A stretch of DNA of 64,000 bases, taken from contig BFEA01000657.1 of NCBI GenBank assembly GCA_003427395.1, positions 578,916 through 642,915 of the forward strand. The letters run 5' to 3'. Of this stretch, positions 54,616 to 64,000 are shown piece after piece. A program made the position numbers and the translations under genes. Under the pieces are notes generated by a model. The model had not been told where the DNA came from and did not search any database. It saw only the letters and a program-made list of their open reading frames with translations. Each line of letters begins with the position of its first letter. Position 1 is the first letter of the stretch. This stretch comes from Chara braunii. Taxonomy: Eukaryota > Streptophyta > Charophyceae > Charales > Characeae.

Positions 54616-55962
54616 TTCTCCGTGCGGCTATTACTGGCCGCTCCTTGTCCCGGTCGTTCGTTCCTGGTTTGGTTCTCGGTCCGGTACTTTCACATAGGAC
54701 TTGAACCCATTTTTCCCATGCTCCATCCTTTGATTCGGAAAATCGTCGTAATCTAGAGTCGAAATACTCATCCGGGAGCCCCCTCCTCCGGAGTTCCATA
54801 GTTAGGACGGTTGGTCCGGCCTCCATTTTGTTCAGCGTGTGGTTCCAAATACGGTGTAGGTACCCTGTGATCATCGCCTTGTTAGTCTGCACCGCAGAGT
54901 AGGACTTGTAGTCCTGCAGTCCCTGAAACGCCATCGTCCCCCCTTCTAATAACCCAGGTCCATTGGCTGTTAAGGCCGTGCATCGTACAGACGTGCGGAA
55001 CATCTCAATGCGCAGCTCACACCCCAAGAAAGGCCAGGTCTTCGTACCCCCGTCTGTTCTCTTCAGTGTTAGCTTTTCGTTGTAACAGTTTTCAAACTTC
55101 TTCAGAATTTCCATGGCCTCGCACAAGCAAGCTCTCTCGTCTGTTGATCTGGAAAGTGATGAATATGGAGACGTCACCCACCAACCTGCAGCCCTGGATC
55201 AGGCGCCTGTCAGCACCCAATGATGAGAGGAACCGGTTCTCGCAGTAAGCGCATAGCAAGCATGCCAGCACGGGGCTATTGCTTTTCCCCATAGGAATCC
55301 CCTCCCTCTGTCGCAGGATCTTCCCAGCAGCAAGTATGAACGTGTGTCTCAGATCGAACTTGACGAAGCGAATCAAAGTACGAAAAGGCACAGTCCTCCA
55401 GCCTATCTCGCCAGCATCTTTGCCAAACGTGGCACCCTTCCCCTTGAGCTTCACCCTCACATGTTCAAATCCCTTGTCCTCATAGGCTTCAACCACCCAT
55501 TCGACCGCTTGAATGATGGCTTCATGTGGCAGTTTTGAAAACATGTCCTTAATGTCAAAACTCGCTGCCAGCAATCCCTTCTTTACCGATCCTGAGGCCA
55601 TGTTTTCGTTGATCGTCTGGATGCGCCCAATCAACTGCTGTGTGCTCTTCAGGTTGAAGTTCGAGTTTCTTGGTAGACTCCACAGCATATGGTTGATCGC
55701 CTTTCCCACCACCTTGCTCATTCTCCCAGCCGGCTCACTGTACGATGGACAAATTGGTCTCCATCTCGATGTGTCTCGATGTGTCTTTGTGCTTTGGTAC
55801 GATGTACGCACGGCCCAGGCTTCCCTTTTCATCACAGTTCATTGTCTTGTCGTACCCCTCCTTGATGTAAGCCTGCCTGCACTTCTCAATGATTGTGGCC
55901 TCGTCCTCCTCGTCTGTCAAACGCTTCGTTGTAGACAAACATTTCTCGAATTGCATCTGCAT
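54602..55962 (-). pseudogene. Penelope-like reverse transcriptase
   Basis: The upstream frame 55962-55735 has GRAYIVPKHKD. An 11-bp duplication (CTCGATGTGTC twice, about 55763-55784) shifts the frame into 55835-55092, which shows RPICPSYSEPAGRMSKVV, FDIKDMF (residues 93-99), QREGIPMGKSNSPVLACLLC (GIPMG 179-183), and LVGDVSIFI (218-226). The last is where the catalytic (Y)xDD lies; the first Asp is Gly. The thumb continues in 55177-54602 with WPFLGCELRIEMF. It would prime and copy element RNA if intact. Confidence 0.85.
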
Positions 55963-56099
55963 AGATCATTGGGAAGCATGCCACCCTTGTTGTGGTCCAT
56001 AGGCATAATCACGAGTCCCTCTAACTGTCTCCGCGTCATACTCACCTGGCAGGCGGTCAGTCCATCTAGTTTGTCTTGTGTTGCCTTGTAACACGACCG

Positions 56100-56792
56100 C
56101 CGCTCGTCCTACTGCACCAGCCTGGCCTACCCACGCCCAAAGCATGCTTCAATAGCCTTGTTCACTTGTCGTGCCAGAGCGCCGTCATGTCTGCTCGGTA
56201 TAGGTACATTCTTTGAGTTTCTCAGTTCCCTTACCAATTCAGTCCTCTCAGAGAATCGGAATTTGATGTGCCCATCATCATTCCTTGGTAAGTCCAGCTT
56301 ACTGCACGTACATCATCAGTGCCTCCTCACGCTTCACAAATTTCCGGTGGTTGCACAATATCTCTCCCACGTTCTTGTGTCTAACCCAGACAACACACAT
56401 CCTCCTACACAAATTCCACCAACTTCTTGTTTGTACATGTTTGCCTAATACTCTTTTTACCGATTTCAGACACGCTCCAGTTGCTCAGTCCCACCTCATA
56501 CTCCACTCTCACGATCACACGGTTCCATATACTAATCGCAAACCTTGACCTGACGGTCCTTGAGACTAATCCCCTCAAAATTGCTCGACCCGATCAGCCG
56601 GTTGATAGTGAATTCACGGGTGTACAACACCCTTTGGTACTGCGGTATTCGAAGTAGTGCGGTCAGGAAGTGTCGATCAACATCGTTGGAGTTCTCAACT
56701 ACCCTTGTCACCGTGAACCTCCCTTTGTGCAGCAATCGTTCCCTGCCGTCTCTCAGCAGAATCATCTTCCCATCACACCTGATCTCAGTCAT
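56100..56792 (-). pseudogene. Penelope element linker between GIY-YIG and RT
   Basis: The frame 56792-56532 (LHKGRFTVTRVVENSNDVDR, YTREFTINRLIGSS) and later shifted pieces show no known domain. Position suggests the RT N-terminal extension. Confidence 0.45.
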
Positions 56793-56831
56793 TCCGAAAC
56801 ACCGTTTGATGACCGACCATCCTTCACACCA

Positions 56832-57551
56832 TCAGGTCCCTCGTGCGATGGACAGCTCAGCTTGTTCCCGGGTACAGCCAATATTCCGTAGTACCTTTGT
56901 AAGCAAAAAGCTTTCCTCCGTCCTAGTGCACACTACTGCCGGGGCTATGCTCGGGCCTCCCGTCCCTCTTCTACTGACACCACGACGTTCCCTTTTCCCT
57001 GGTCTATTCGTCCGTACCTTCTGCTTTTTCCCTTTAGAGTTCAGGATAGGAGAAAAATTCTTAATATAAAACTTTTCCAGACTACCCAGCTCGTTGACCT
57101 TGCCCAGGACCAAGGGCATGGCCACGTACTCTTGCCATCCCTTTCTCCGTAGCCATCCGAAAACCTTATGCTGTCTACCAGCATCCTTTAACATCGTCAT
57201 TCTCCTGTGCTCTTTCCACCTCTCGTCTAGCGTCCTCGCCGTCATTGCAATATACGTGGCACGAAAGCGAGGAGACACTAACGCATACACGCACAATTTC
57301 GGATTGTTGAACCAGGCTTCGTCATGCGTACTCCATCCGGCAGATCTCTCGAGGAACTTGTTGAGCCATTGCATCCGGCCGCTCTTGGCCATTTCCACAA
57401 TCAGGAGTCTCAGCTTCCTCTCGACACTTTTCTGCTCGTTGTAGTGTCCGTTTCTCCTGATCGGGTCATGGCTCAGTTCCCGGAATCTCTCCCAGGCGCA
57501 TGACGAGCTCCGGTCATTACCATCATTCAACCATCTCGGTTCCCTGGTCAT
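56832..57551 (-). pseudogene. Penelope GIY-YIG endonuclease module
   Basis: In this 239-residue frame, VYALVSP (88-94) and TYIAMTA (99-105) occupy the GIY and YIG strands. R111 in DERW, EH (114-115), E159 in SLEKFYIKNF and N171 complete the expected catalytic layout. The preceding residues (about 40-85) are basic helices, and a Lys/Arg-rich tail follows. The module nicks target DNA during insertion. It lies N-terminal to the RT, the reverse of canonical Penelope. Confidence 0.75.
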
Positions 57552-58840
57552 TCGGGTTGACTTGCTCGCTGATCCTCACCGGTTGCGCGTGCTCACGATT
57601 GCCATATGCCATGCTTGCTCTCGCTTCCGCCAATGTTTCGACCGAGTCCTCCTTCGTGTTGCTCTTCGCAGTGAGCTTCTCTTCCTTACACCTTTTCATC
57701 AGAGTCGGGACGTTCTTGGATCTCAGGAACCGCCTAGTGTCTTCTAGAAACTTCTCTCTTCCTTCACTTCTAGGTTCAGCCACGACAGCCTTTTTGCCCG
57801 GTATGAGTCTATCAAAGCCGAGTGGTTCATCGCTCACGCTCCTCCCACATCTCTTCTGCCTGGTCGTTGTCTTTCGCACGGGGTTCGGAGGTGTCTTCGC
57901 GAAGAGTTCTGTCGGTCCGACTGTTCGCAGTCCTGATATCGGCGTGCTCGTTCTTGCGCGCGAGGTGGACGGGGTCGACGGGGTAGGAGCGGTCGCCAGC
58001 TGCACAGCCTTCAATGCTTCGATTTCATTGGGCATGATCTTCATTTGCTCACGGTGCCTCTCCTCCATGCGAAGTAGTTCCTCAGACAGCTTTCGTTCCC
58101 TTTCGGATACCTCCATCTGCTTTTGGCGACCGTGGTTGTTCGTTGGTGCAGCTGCCCTCCTTCGCGCGCTTTCTTCGTCCGCGCTCGAGTTGGGCTTCGC
58201 GTGGTAGCAGGATGTCCCTTCACATGTCTTCGATCATTATCGGATTCTTAGCCATTCCAGCTTTCAACCCTTCGACAACTTCCCGGAACATCTTGTTTTG
58301 CTCCGCGAGCTGTTCCACGATCACTTGGTAGCCTTGTTCTTTACTCGCCATCTCGCTTTTGATGACGAGCGCAAAACGAGCTTCCCGTTCGTCAGCCCGT
58401 TGTTGCTTCTCAAGTTCGAGCTTCTCTCTCTCCTCTTTCTGTTGCCTTTGTTCTTCTTCTCTGCACCTTCTCTCTTCTTCTTCTTTTCGTCTCTCTTGTT
58501 CCTCCTCCTTTTCTTGCAACATCGTTGTACAGAACTCCCGCATTGTGAATATGGCCTCCACTATCTCCCGATTCGAAGTTAGATTGTTGTTATTATTATT
58601 GTTGTTGTTGAAATTCCTGTAGCCGTAGCCGCCATGGCCTTGGTGATGAGCTGGTTCAATCGGTCCATCTCCAGAGACTGGCACGATCTGTCGTTCGGCA
58701 TTGCTCGCCGAGGTCGATGCAGTGTTGTTTCCTCCGTTCTCCGTTCTTGGTCTTCTTGGTTTGATACAGCCGCGCGATAAATGGCCTGGTTCGGCGTGGT
58801 TGCCCCGATGTGGCATTCACAATCCCACACGGGCCCCTGA
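57523..58840 (-). pseudogene. Penelope ORF1: gag-like zinc-knuckle and coiled-coil protein
   Basis: The frame 58816-58220 starts in GNHAEPGHLSRGCIKPR, matching the second half of a CCHC knuckle (the first Cys pair CEC/C is visible in adjacent frames at about 58830). An Asn-run and a long Glu/Arg/Gln coiled coil (about 58540-58370) follow. A second frame (58116-57523) begins with another coil (SERERKLSEELLRMEERHRE) and a Pro/Ser/Thr linker. The layout resembles gag of the Ty3 elements in this window, but homology is unproven. Confidence 0.55.
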
Positions 58841-59265
58841 AGGGCCCGACTGGTAGGTGAGGGGTTAGCGGATGGGTTAGAGGCTGAGGGCTCAGTGTCG
58901 TTTCAGCCCCTTTTAGGGCCCGTACGGTTCAGTAGGCGAGGTTAGGCCTGTTACTGGTCCAGTTTAGGACCGGCGATAGGCCTGCATCACCGGTCAGGCT
59001 GTTCAGGCCCAGTAGCGTTTGGGCGCCAACTTCGTTAGGTGCCAGCTTTTTGTTTGGCCGCCAGGTCTGTTTTGGGCACCAGTTCCCCCTCAGACACTGG
59101 TGCAGTTTCCGACTGGTAGAGGCAGCCTCCCAGTCGACAAGCACTAAATATAGCTGGGTCGCCTTAGTTCATGAGGTAGAGGTTAGTTGACGCGCTGGGC
59201 GCTGTCAGAGTTAGTCAACAGCGCTGGGCGCGAGTTAGGAGTAGAGCACTGCAGTCGAGCTGCAG

Positions 59266-59304
<39 letters not shown>

Positions 59305-59511
59305 GCGAAGGCCAGGGGGACTTACTGGCGACTTACCTGTGACGCCATAGCTCCAGCTTCGTGTCAGCACGTCCTCACCTGCATCAAGGCACCACCTTTA
59401 CGCAGGTCAGTGCCTGGCAGGAGAGGATTCTTCTTCTTCTTTCTCCAGCACTCCTCCCCTCCCTCCGGAGATTTTCTTCGTCTTTTTCTTCTTCTGTTGA
59501 GGTACGAGAGA

Positions 59512-59554
<43 letters not shown>

Positions 59555-59830
59555 GACGTTGAGACTTGGTGACATTCCTGGCTTCGCCCAGTTCGTGACA
59601 TTGCGACCTGACATTGTACGAGCACCGACATTGGGGATACATTTGAGACTGGGTTCATCCGGCTATGGTGGCTGATCACCCCTATCTCCCTCTCCCCCTT
59701 CGTCTCTTCATCCCTTTTCGTCCATGGATGTATCCAGACTCAGCGCCCCTTCCATGATTGATGCGCCGAGTCCACTCACACTGAGCGATGGTGAATGCTG
59801 TCAGGACCTGTCATTGTCCATGCTGAGTGA
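58841..59830 (+). repeat. LTR-like stretch with GA microsatellites
   Basis: About 58850-59340 has a TATA-like CTAAATATAGC (59146) and GGGCC-rich words seen in other LTRs here, but no partner or PBS. (GA)n tracts lie at 59266-59301 and 59514-59551. No coding signal is seen. Confidence 0.4.
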
Positions 59831-60094
59831 GATCTTGGTATTTCAGTCTTCCACTGTGCTATTTTTGTATTGTCTCTGAGAGCTAGGTTCTGCTGATCGA
59901 TGCCGATTAGGCATGCGACTCCTGATCTCCGGAAAAGCCCCAAGATGTTCGGTGGTGGCGACGATCTTGGTATTTCAGTCTTCCACTGTGCTATTTTTGT
60001 ATTGTCTCTGAGAGGTAGGTTTTTCTGATCGATGCCGATTAGGCATGCGACTCCTGGTCTCCGGAAAAGCCCCAAGATGTTCGGTGGTGGCGAC
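59831..60094. repeat. 132-bp tandem duplication
   Basis: 59831-59962 and 59963-60094 are nearly identical (GATCTTGGTATTTCAGTCTT...GGTGGTGGCGAC). The minus ORF here only reflects the repeat. Confidence 0.9.
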
Positions 60095-60503
60095 GAGTTT
60101 CCTTTCTGCAATGCTGGGGCCGTGTACTGGTGGTTTAGTCTTTGAGCAGGGCCGTGGTTACAAGGTCTGTGGTTACAGGTCTGTATCTAACCTTGTCCCC
60201 TGGCGATGAGCAATGGCTAAGCAATGGCTAGATTGTGCTTGGCACAAACTCAGTTTCAAGTTTCAACAGGAAGAGCATACTGAGTTTGAAGACGGACCAG
60301 GGAGACAAAAAACAAAAAAAAACGGTTCTGTGCTGTTCATTGCCCTTGCCTTCGCGGACATCCTGAAGAACGGAGTCCATGTCGCTTTTCTGAAGTGACC
60401 CTTGCGGTGAGTTACGATTTAGTTGCTATTTTTGGACAATTTCTACACTTCTGTTTTCTGACGCTCTCCCTCTTTTTGCATCTTATTCTGTGCCTTTGAA
60501 CAG

Positions 60504-60626
60504 CAAGCGGTGGAAGCTGCACGGAATGCAGATAGCATGAGAACCTGGAAGGAGGTTTGCTTTGCTTGTGTTGATGCCGAGGAGTTCAGGTTGGCACATA
60601 CCTGTGGTCTGAATATTATCGTACAG
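60504..60626 (+). CDS. CHC: Clathrin heavy chain, internal exon e
   Basis: The 41-codon exon (acceptor gaacag, donor gtaagc, phase 0 both sides) reads [20 protein letters not shown] then [38 protein letters not shown] is nearly invariant in clathrin. The intron before it (7.9 kb) carries the Penelope-like element. The next expected segment (VDDLEEVSEYYQNRG in plants) is not found in the remaining 3.4 kb, so the following intron exceeds the window. Confidence 0.93.
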
Positions 60627-61640
60627 GTAAGCATCACTCACTGCTGGGCAACGCACCAAATACATATATGCGATGGCTCCATATTTCCAGGAATAATATT
60701 CGTAGTAGTCACTTCGAGGAAGCTCAGCTGATTCATTGAAAGTCCATTTTGTCTGGTGGGAAACCCGCACTATACTTTGACTCTTTGTTCTCATTGCCGT
60801 AAAATCGTGGGTTCTTCTGAGGAAGCCCGGCAGTCAGTACGGTGAATGCAGTGGCAGGATTTACAAACAAAGCTTGACGTTGTGAAGGGATTAGTCCCAT
60901 TGTCAGGGTGTAGTATACTGTCGCAGGGCTTACGAACAAAACTTGACCTATTGGTCCCATTTGTCAAGAGATTTCCGTTCCTTTGAATTCGGAAAGGGAT
61001 TATGTCCACGGTTTGCTTGTTAGCAAATAACAGGTCTTCTGGGGAAGTGGTGAGACGTCTTGCTTACTGCTGTGTATTTAGTCTCATTTGCTTAGTGCTG
61101 TGTGTTTATTATCGTTTTTTCCCATTGTCAGCAGTTTTGACAGCGTATGGTACAGAAAGAGGTGTACTCGCCTTGAGGTGTGAAATGAACCAAGTAATCG
61201 TCAAGTTCCACCTCGCATACATCATTGAACATTCTGTAATGGATCCAAACTGGAAGATACTTATCAGAGGTCGAAATGCAAGACAACTCAGATCTGGACA
61301 ATGTCTCCAATAATCATGAATGTGACCTCTGATACAATGGCTCGTTACAGTAGACGAAGAGAGTGGAGGGGGAATAGACAGTAAGAGGATGGAAGAGATT
61401 ATCAATGACCACCGTAGCCCAATGTTACCCACTTCTTCTCCGGGCTTCCCCTCGCCTCCAGAGTCTGACAAGTCCTGACCACATAGAAGTGCCTCGTGGC
61501 ACTGCTCTCTTGTGACCACAATCAGCAGCGCACAATGTCGACGTCAACCTCAGGTAAGTATCCCATTCCTCAATCATCCACATATCCCGATCTCCCTCCT
61601 TGTCGCATCCAATCACCTCATGTAGACAGTGTGGGCAGTG
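60627..61640. other. Clathrin intron with an antisense G3-type LTR fragment
   Basis: 61165-61250 on the minus strand matches the end of the G3 LTR (GATGTATGCGAGGTGGAACT...TACTTGGTTCATTTCA). The remainder shows no exon and no other bounded repeat. Confidence 0.55.
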
Positions 61641-61940
61641 TCACATCAGCAATGGAGACAGGTGGCCTGCGCCACATCAGTAATGAAGACAGGTGGCCTG
61701 CGCCACATCAGCAATGAAGACAGGTGGCCTGCGCCACATGAGCAATGCCGACAGGTGGCATGCGCCGCATCAGCAATGAAGACAGGATGCACATGCCACA
61801 TCAGCAGAGGCCGGTGCTCAGTAGAGAAGGCGCCAGCATGCTGCCACAGTCCCGCATCATCGTCCACGGTGCCAGTACACAGCCAGCGTCAAGCCAGCGT
61901 CCAGCCAGCGTCAAGCCAGCGTCCAGCCAGCGTCGAAGCA
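61641..61940 (+). repeat. Two adjacent minisatellites (31 bp and 11 bp)
   Basis: About five units of CACATCAGCAATGAAGACAG plus GTGGCCTGCGC span 61641-61806. CAGCCAGCGTC/AAGCCAGCGTC units span 61877-61940. Confidence 0.85.
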
Positions 61941-62400
61941 GCATAGCAAGACTGAATGTTGACTTCCTGGAGACCAAGCCTTATGTAGTGTTTGACGAGG
62001 CAGTCTGGCCTCCGGTCTGCGATCCACAGCCGTGCAGATTGACTCACAGCGGAGGGCCTGGATTGTATACAGTTGCAGACTTCCACTTGGTCTTGGTGCT
62101 GTTTGGGTATTTGCATACAAACGAGTGTGTGTGTCTGACCGGCGGCCCGGGCTGGGTCCATTTTGATTTCGACTGTTGGCCTTAGGCAGTTCATTGTGGT
62201 CGACTGTCGCCCGCTCAGGCCCTGGATCCATGTAGGGGTCTTTTTCCCCTTTCAAACTGAGACCGAGTGGTGGCTTGGCAAGGCCCTCAACGAGGCATAC
62301 TGCATGGGTTATTGCATTCCTGCCGGCCCAATTTTCGAGTTCCATCGGAGAAACACATTAATTTTCCTTCAACCCACGTTCATATGCAGCAACAATGTCA
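61941..62400 (-). repeat. Dispersed repeat R3, minus copy
   Basis: The reverse strand matches 2700-3010 (ATGGACCCAGYCC, CAGACACACAC, GTCTGCAAYTGTA). It lies directly 3' of the integrase remnant on the same strand, suggesting it is that family's LTR. Confidence 0.55.
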
Positions 62401-62404
62401 AGAG

Positions 62405-63185
62405 CAGTAGATAAGAGTTCCTTTTTGGTGAACCATCGAGCTTCAGCAGGGGGTTGAGACTTGAACTTTACGACTGCTTCTGCGGTCGTCCTCTGCCGCC
62501 TGTAGAGAAATAGCCATGTTCCAAAATCTTCTCAACTTCGTAGCCTCCATTCATGGAGGGGGGGAACATAGATGGTCTATTAGGAAACTCAATTCCCCTA
62601 TATATGGCAAAACTTCAGACGTGTGAAAGACAGGATAGGTTCTGAGGTGAGGGGGTACATCAATTTGGTAAGGAGGTCCATCTGCATCCCCAATCACCCA
62701 AGGAGGTCCATCTGCATCCCCAATCACCTTGAGAACTTCCCAGGGCCCATAATGTCGGCAGCAGTTTCAGAGGTGGGTTTTCTTCCAAGGAAAATTTTGT
62801 AGATTTTACCCATACCGGATCACCTTCCTGAAATCGCGATGGCCGACGATGTTTGTTGGCGTGCTCAATCATCTGCAATTGGATGGACTTTCTGTATATT
62901 TTCCTTTACCTTTTTAATATCTTCTTCATATAAAACTGCAAATTCACGAGTGTCTGGGGGGAACCTTTGAATCTAGTCCCGAGTTAGAGCATCAATGGGA
63001 CGTCGAGGTTTCTAAAACAGTGCATTGAGTTTCTTCATATAACAATATGTACGCTATTATTATATGCACTGGCGATTTTAGGTAAGTTCTCATCCCAATC
63101 TATTTGATCGGGTCATACGTACATGCGTAGGAGTTGTTGGCACAGATGATTCATCTGTTCAGTTTGGCCATTCGTTTCAGGGTTT
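62405..63185 (-). pseudogene. G5: gypsy integrase C-terminal remnant
   Basis: The minus strand encodes NPETNGQTEQMNHLCQQLLR (with the catalytic Glu), IDWDENLPKIASAYNNSVH, then ANKHRRPSRFQEGDPVWVKS and PPLKLLPTLWA. Two TGA stops interrupt it. A 30-bp tandem duplication (AAGGAGGTCCATCTGCATCC..., 62670-62728) garbles the tail. The coding sequence is cut off at 63186 by C-rich DNA. Confidence 0.75.
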
Positions 63186-63470
63186 AGGGGTGGCCGACGA
63201 CATGGTCTAACCTCCCCGCCCTTCCCAACTCCGATTTCCCGCGTGGGCTAGGGGTGGCGACGCGTGGAACCCCCCCGCCCTTCCCAACTCCGATTTCCCA
63301 CGCGATCCCCCGCGCGTCGCCACCCCTAGCCCACGCACTCCTCCCCTGACTACCCCCCCTATCTCGATCCCGCGCCCCTACCCGGACACCAACCGGGATC
63401 CCCTTACCCCGACATTCCTTCCCCCCCTACACAACTTCCCCCACTCTCCCCCCCCCCCCCCCCCCCCCCA
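63186..63470. repeat. C-rich block with 22-bp inverted repeat and poly(C)
   Basis: GTGGGCTAGGGGTGGCGACG (63244) and its complement CGTCGCCACCCCTAGCCCAC (63317-63336) form a hairpin. CCCGCCCTTCCCAACTCCGA occurs twice (63217, 63276). A C22 tract ends at 63469. Confidence 0.75.
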
Positions 63471-63800
63471 ACCATCACCAATCAATCATAGATAGGTTCA
63501 ACCTCGCTTTACTTCATTAGCCAGTTATTCCTTATTTATTATTATTATTATTTTTTCAAAATTCATTTGAAATTCTTGTAAATTCGCAAATACTTCATTT
63601 TTTGGCATTTCTTTTTCACAAATATTTTCTTTTTTGAAATTTTCGAACATACGTCGACTTAATCATTTTTTCTCGGCATTTCTTCTTCGAAATTCAAAAA
63701 ATATATAGAATTTTAATGAATTATTTTTTGAAATCCTTGTAATTCGAAATATTTTAGAATTAGTTAATTTTTTTTTTGACATTTCTTTTTCGAAAACATT
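63471..63800. repeat. A/T-rich degenerate repeats
   Basis: Words such as GGCATTTCTTTTTC, TTTGAAATTCTTGTAA and CGAAAT recur about every 100 bp in a very A/T-rich stretch. No gene is seen. Confidence 0.5.
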
Positions 63801-64000
63801 TCTAATTGTGAGGATTGAGCCCTCAAGAAGGGGCCTTGCCATGATGAACATGTTCTGGGCTAAGGCCCCAGCAAGCCTAGTGCCTGCCCTAAGTGAAGGC
63901 GGGCCAGCAAATCAACAAGAGCCCTCTGTGCAAACATTTCACGAAGTGGGGTCTATACAGTTGCAGCACGCCAGTTGGTTGGAGTGCACCGAGTCTCGGA
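63801..64000 (-). repeat. R3 fragment at window end
   Basis: The reverse strand of 63800-63906 matches 2470-2545. The last 40 bp (CACGCCAGTTGGTTGGAGTG) resemble a tRNA D-arm/A-box but run off the window. Confidence 0.4.

Larger units (their letters stand above)
54000..58840 (-). mobile_element. Penelope-like element with N-terminal GIY-YIG
   Basis: On the minus strand the order is a gag-like coiled-coil ORF (58840-57523), GIY-YIG endonuclease (57551-56832), linker (56792-56100), reverse transcriptase (55962-54602), a C-terminal frame (54615-54241), and a hammerhead-like motif (54110-54064). Canonical Penelope elements carry GIY-YIG after the RT. GIY-YIG before RT is the arrangement reported for the permuted Naiad/Chlamys clade. 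Frameshifts and a lost catalytic Asp show it is dead. It sits antisense in the clathrin intron. Confidence 0.8.

Noticed and set aside
55513-58207. Long plus-strand ORFs within the Penelope region (for example 57500-58207)
   Set aside because: They are shadows of the minus-strand RT, GIY-YIG and ORF1 frames, which carry the real motifs.
58841-59330. Second hammerhead motif at the Penelope 5' side
   Set aside because: I looked for CTGATGA...GAAA on both strands and found none, so a paired terminal repeat is not claimed.
59776-60111. 111-codon minus ORF with an internal protein repeat
   Set aside because: It merely translates the 132-bp tandem duplication, whose length is a multiple of three. 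There is no other support.
60627-64000. Search for the next clathrin exon (VDDLEEVSEYY segment)
   Set aside because: No frame in this stretch gives the expected residues next to an AG acceptor. The exon must lie beyond the window.

Overview
The window is eukaryotic nuclear DNA that is almost entirely repeats, and it carries part of one recognisable host gene. Five GT-AG exons on the + strand (34965-60626) encode about 306 consecutive residues from the middle of clathrin heavy chain. The peptide has plant-type wording (for example LDNFDG-PAVGE across the first junction). A plant-type clathrin gene, introns of 13.1, 2.2, 1.6 and 7.9 kb packed with transposons, a plant-like U6 sequence and a green-lineage type of Penelope element together suggest a streptophyte, most likely a charophyte alga such as Chara. 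The organism is inference.

Bases 1-34.9 kb lie upstream of the first visible clathrin exon and hold no host gene that I recognise. Most of this stretch (3125-34254) reads as one minus-strand Ty3/gypsy chromovirus, called G1 here, blown apart by nested insertions. A 5' LTR with an initiator-Met primer site lies at 33.4-34.3 kb. The gag gene is at 24.4-26.2 kb, pol at 5.0-8.7 kb, and the 3' LTR with a polypurine tract at 3.1-4.9 kb. The LTR ends are flanked by the same four bases, CGAG. A second chromovirus (G2, + strand, 27711-33231, TSD CCTCT) sits in the G1 leader. A 15.7-kb block (8.7-24.4 kb) of non-coding tandem repeats, hairpin arrays and two satellites interrupts gag.

The clathrin introns hold a deletion-derived gypsy element (G3, 39.0-45.8 kb) with a U6 snRNA retrocopy and a 177-bp palindrome, three well-delimited non-autonomous hAT-like elements (8-bp TSDs), several MITE hairpins, tRNA-derived repeats, and a minus-strand Penelope-like element (54.0-58.8 kb). 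In that element GIY-YIG lies N-terminal to the reverse transcriptase, with a gag-like first ORF and a hammerhead-ribozyme-like motif at the 3' end. After the last visible exon (60627-64000) there are minisatellites, a minus-strand gypsy integrase remnant and homopolymer-rich DNA.

Every mobile-element gene seen is broken by stops, frameshifts, deletions or lost catalytic residues, so the only apparently functional coding sequence is the clathrin gene. There is one assembly gap of 950 N (19371-20320) inside a satellite and three single N bases beside homopolymers.
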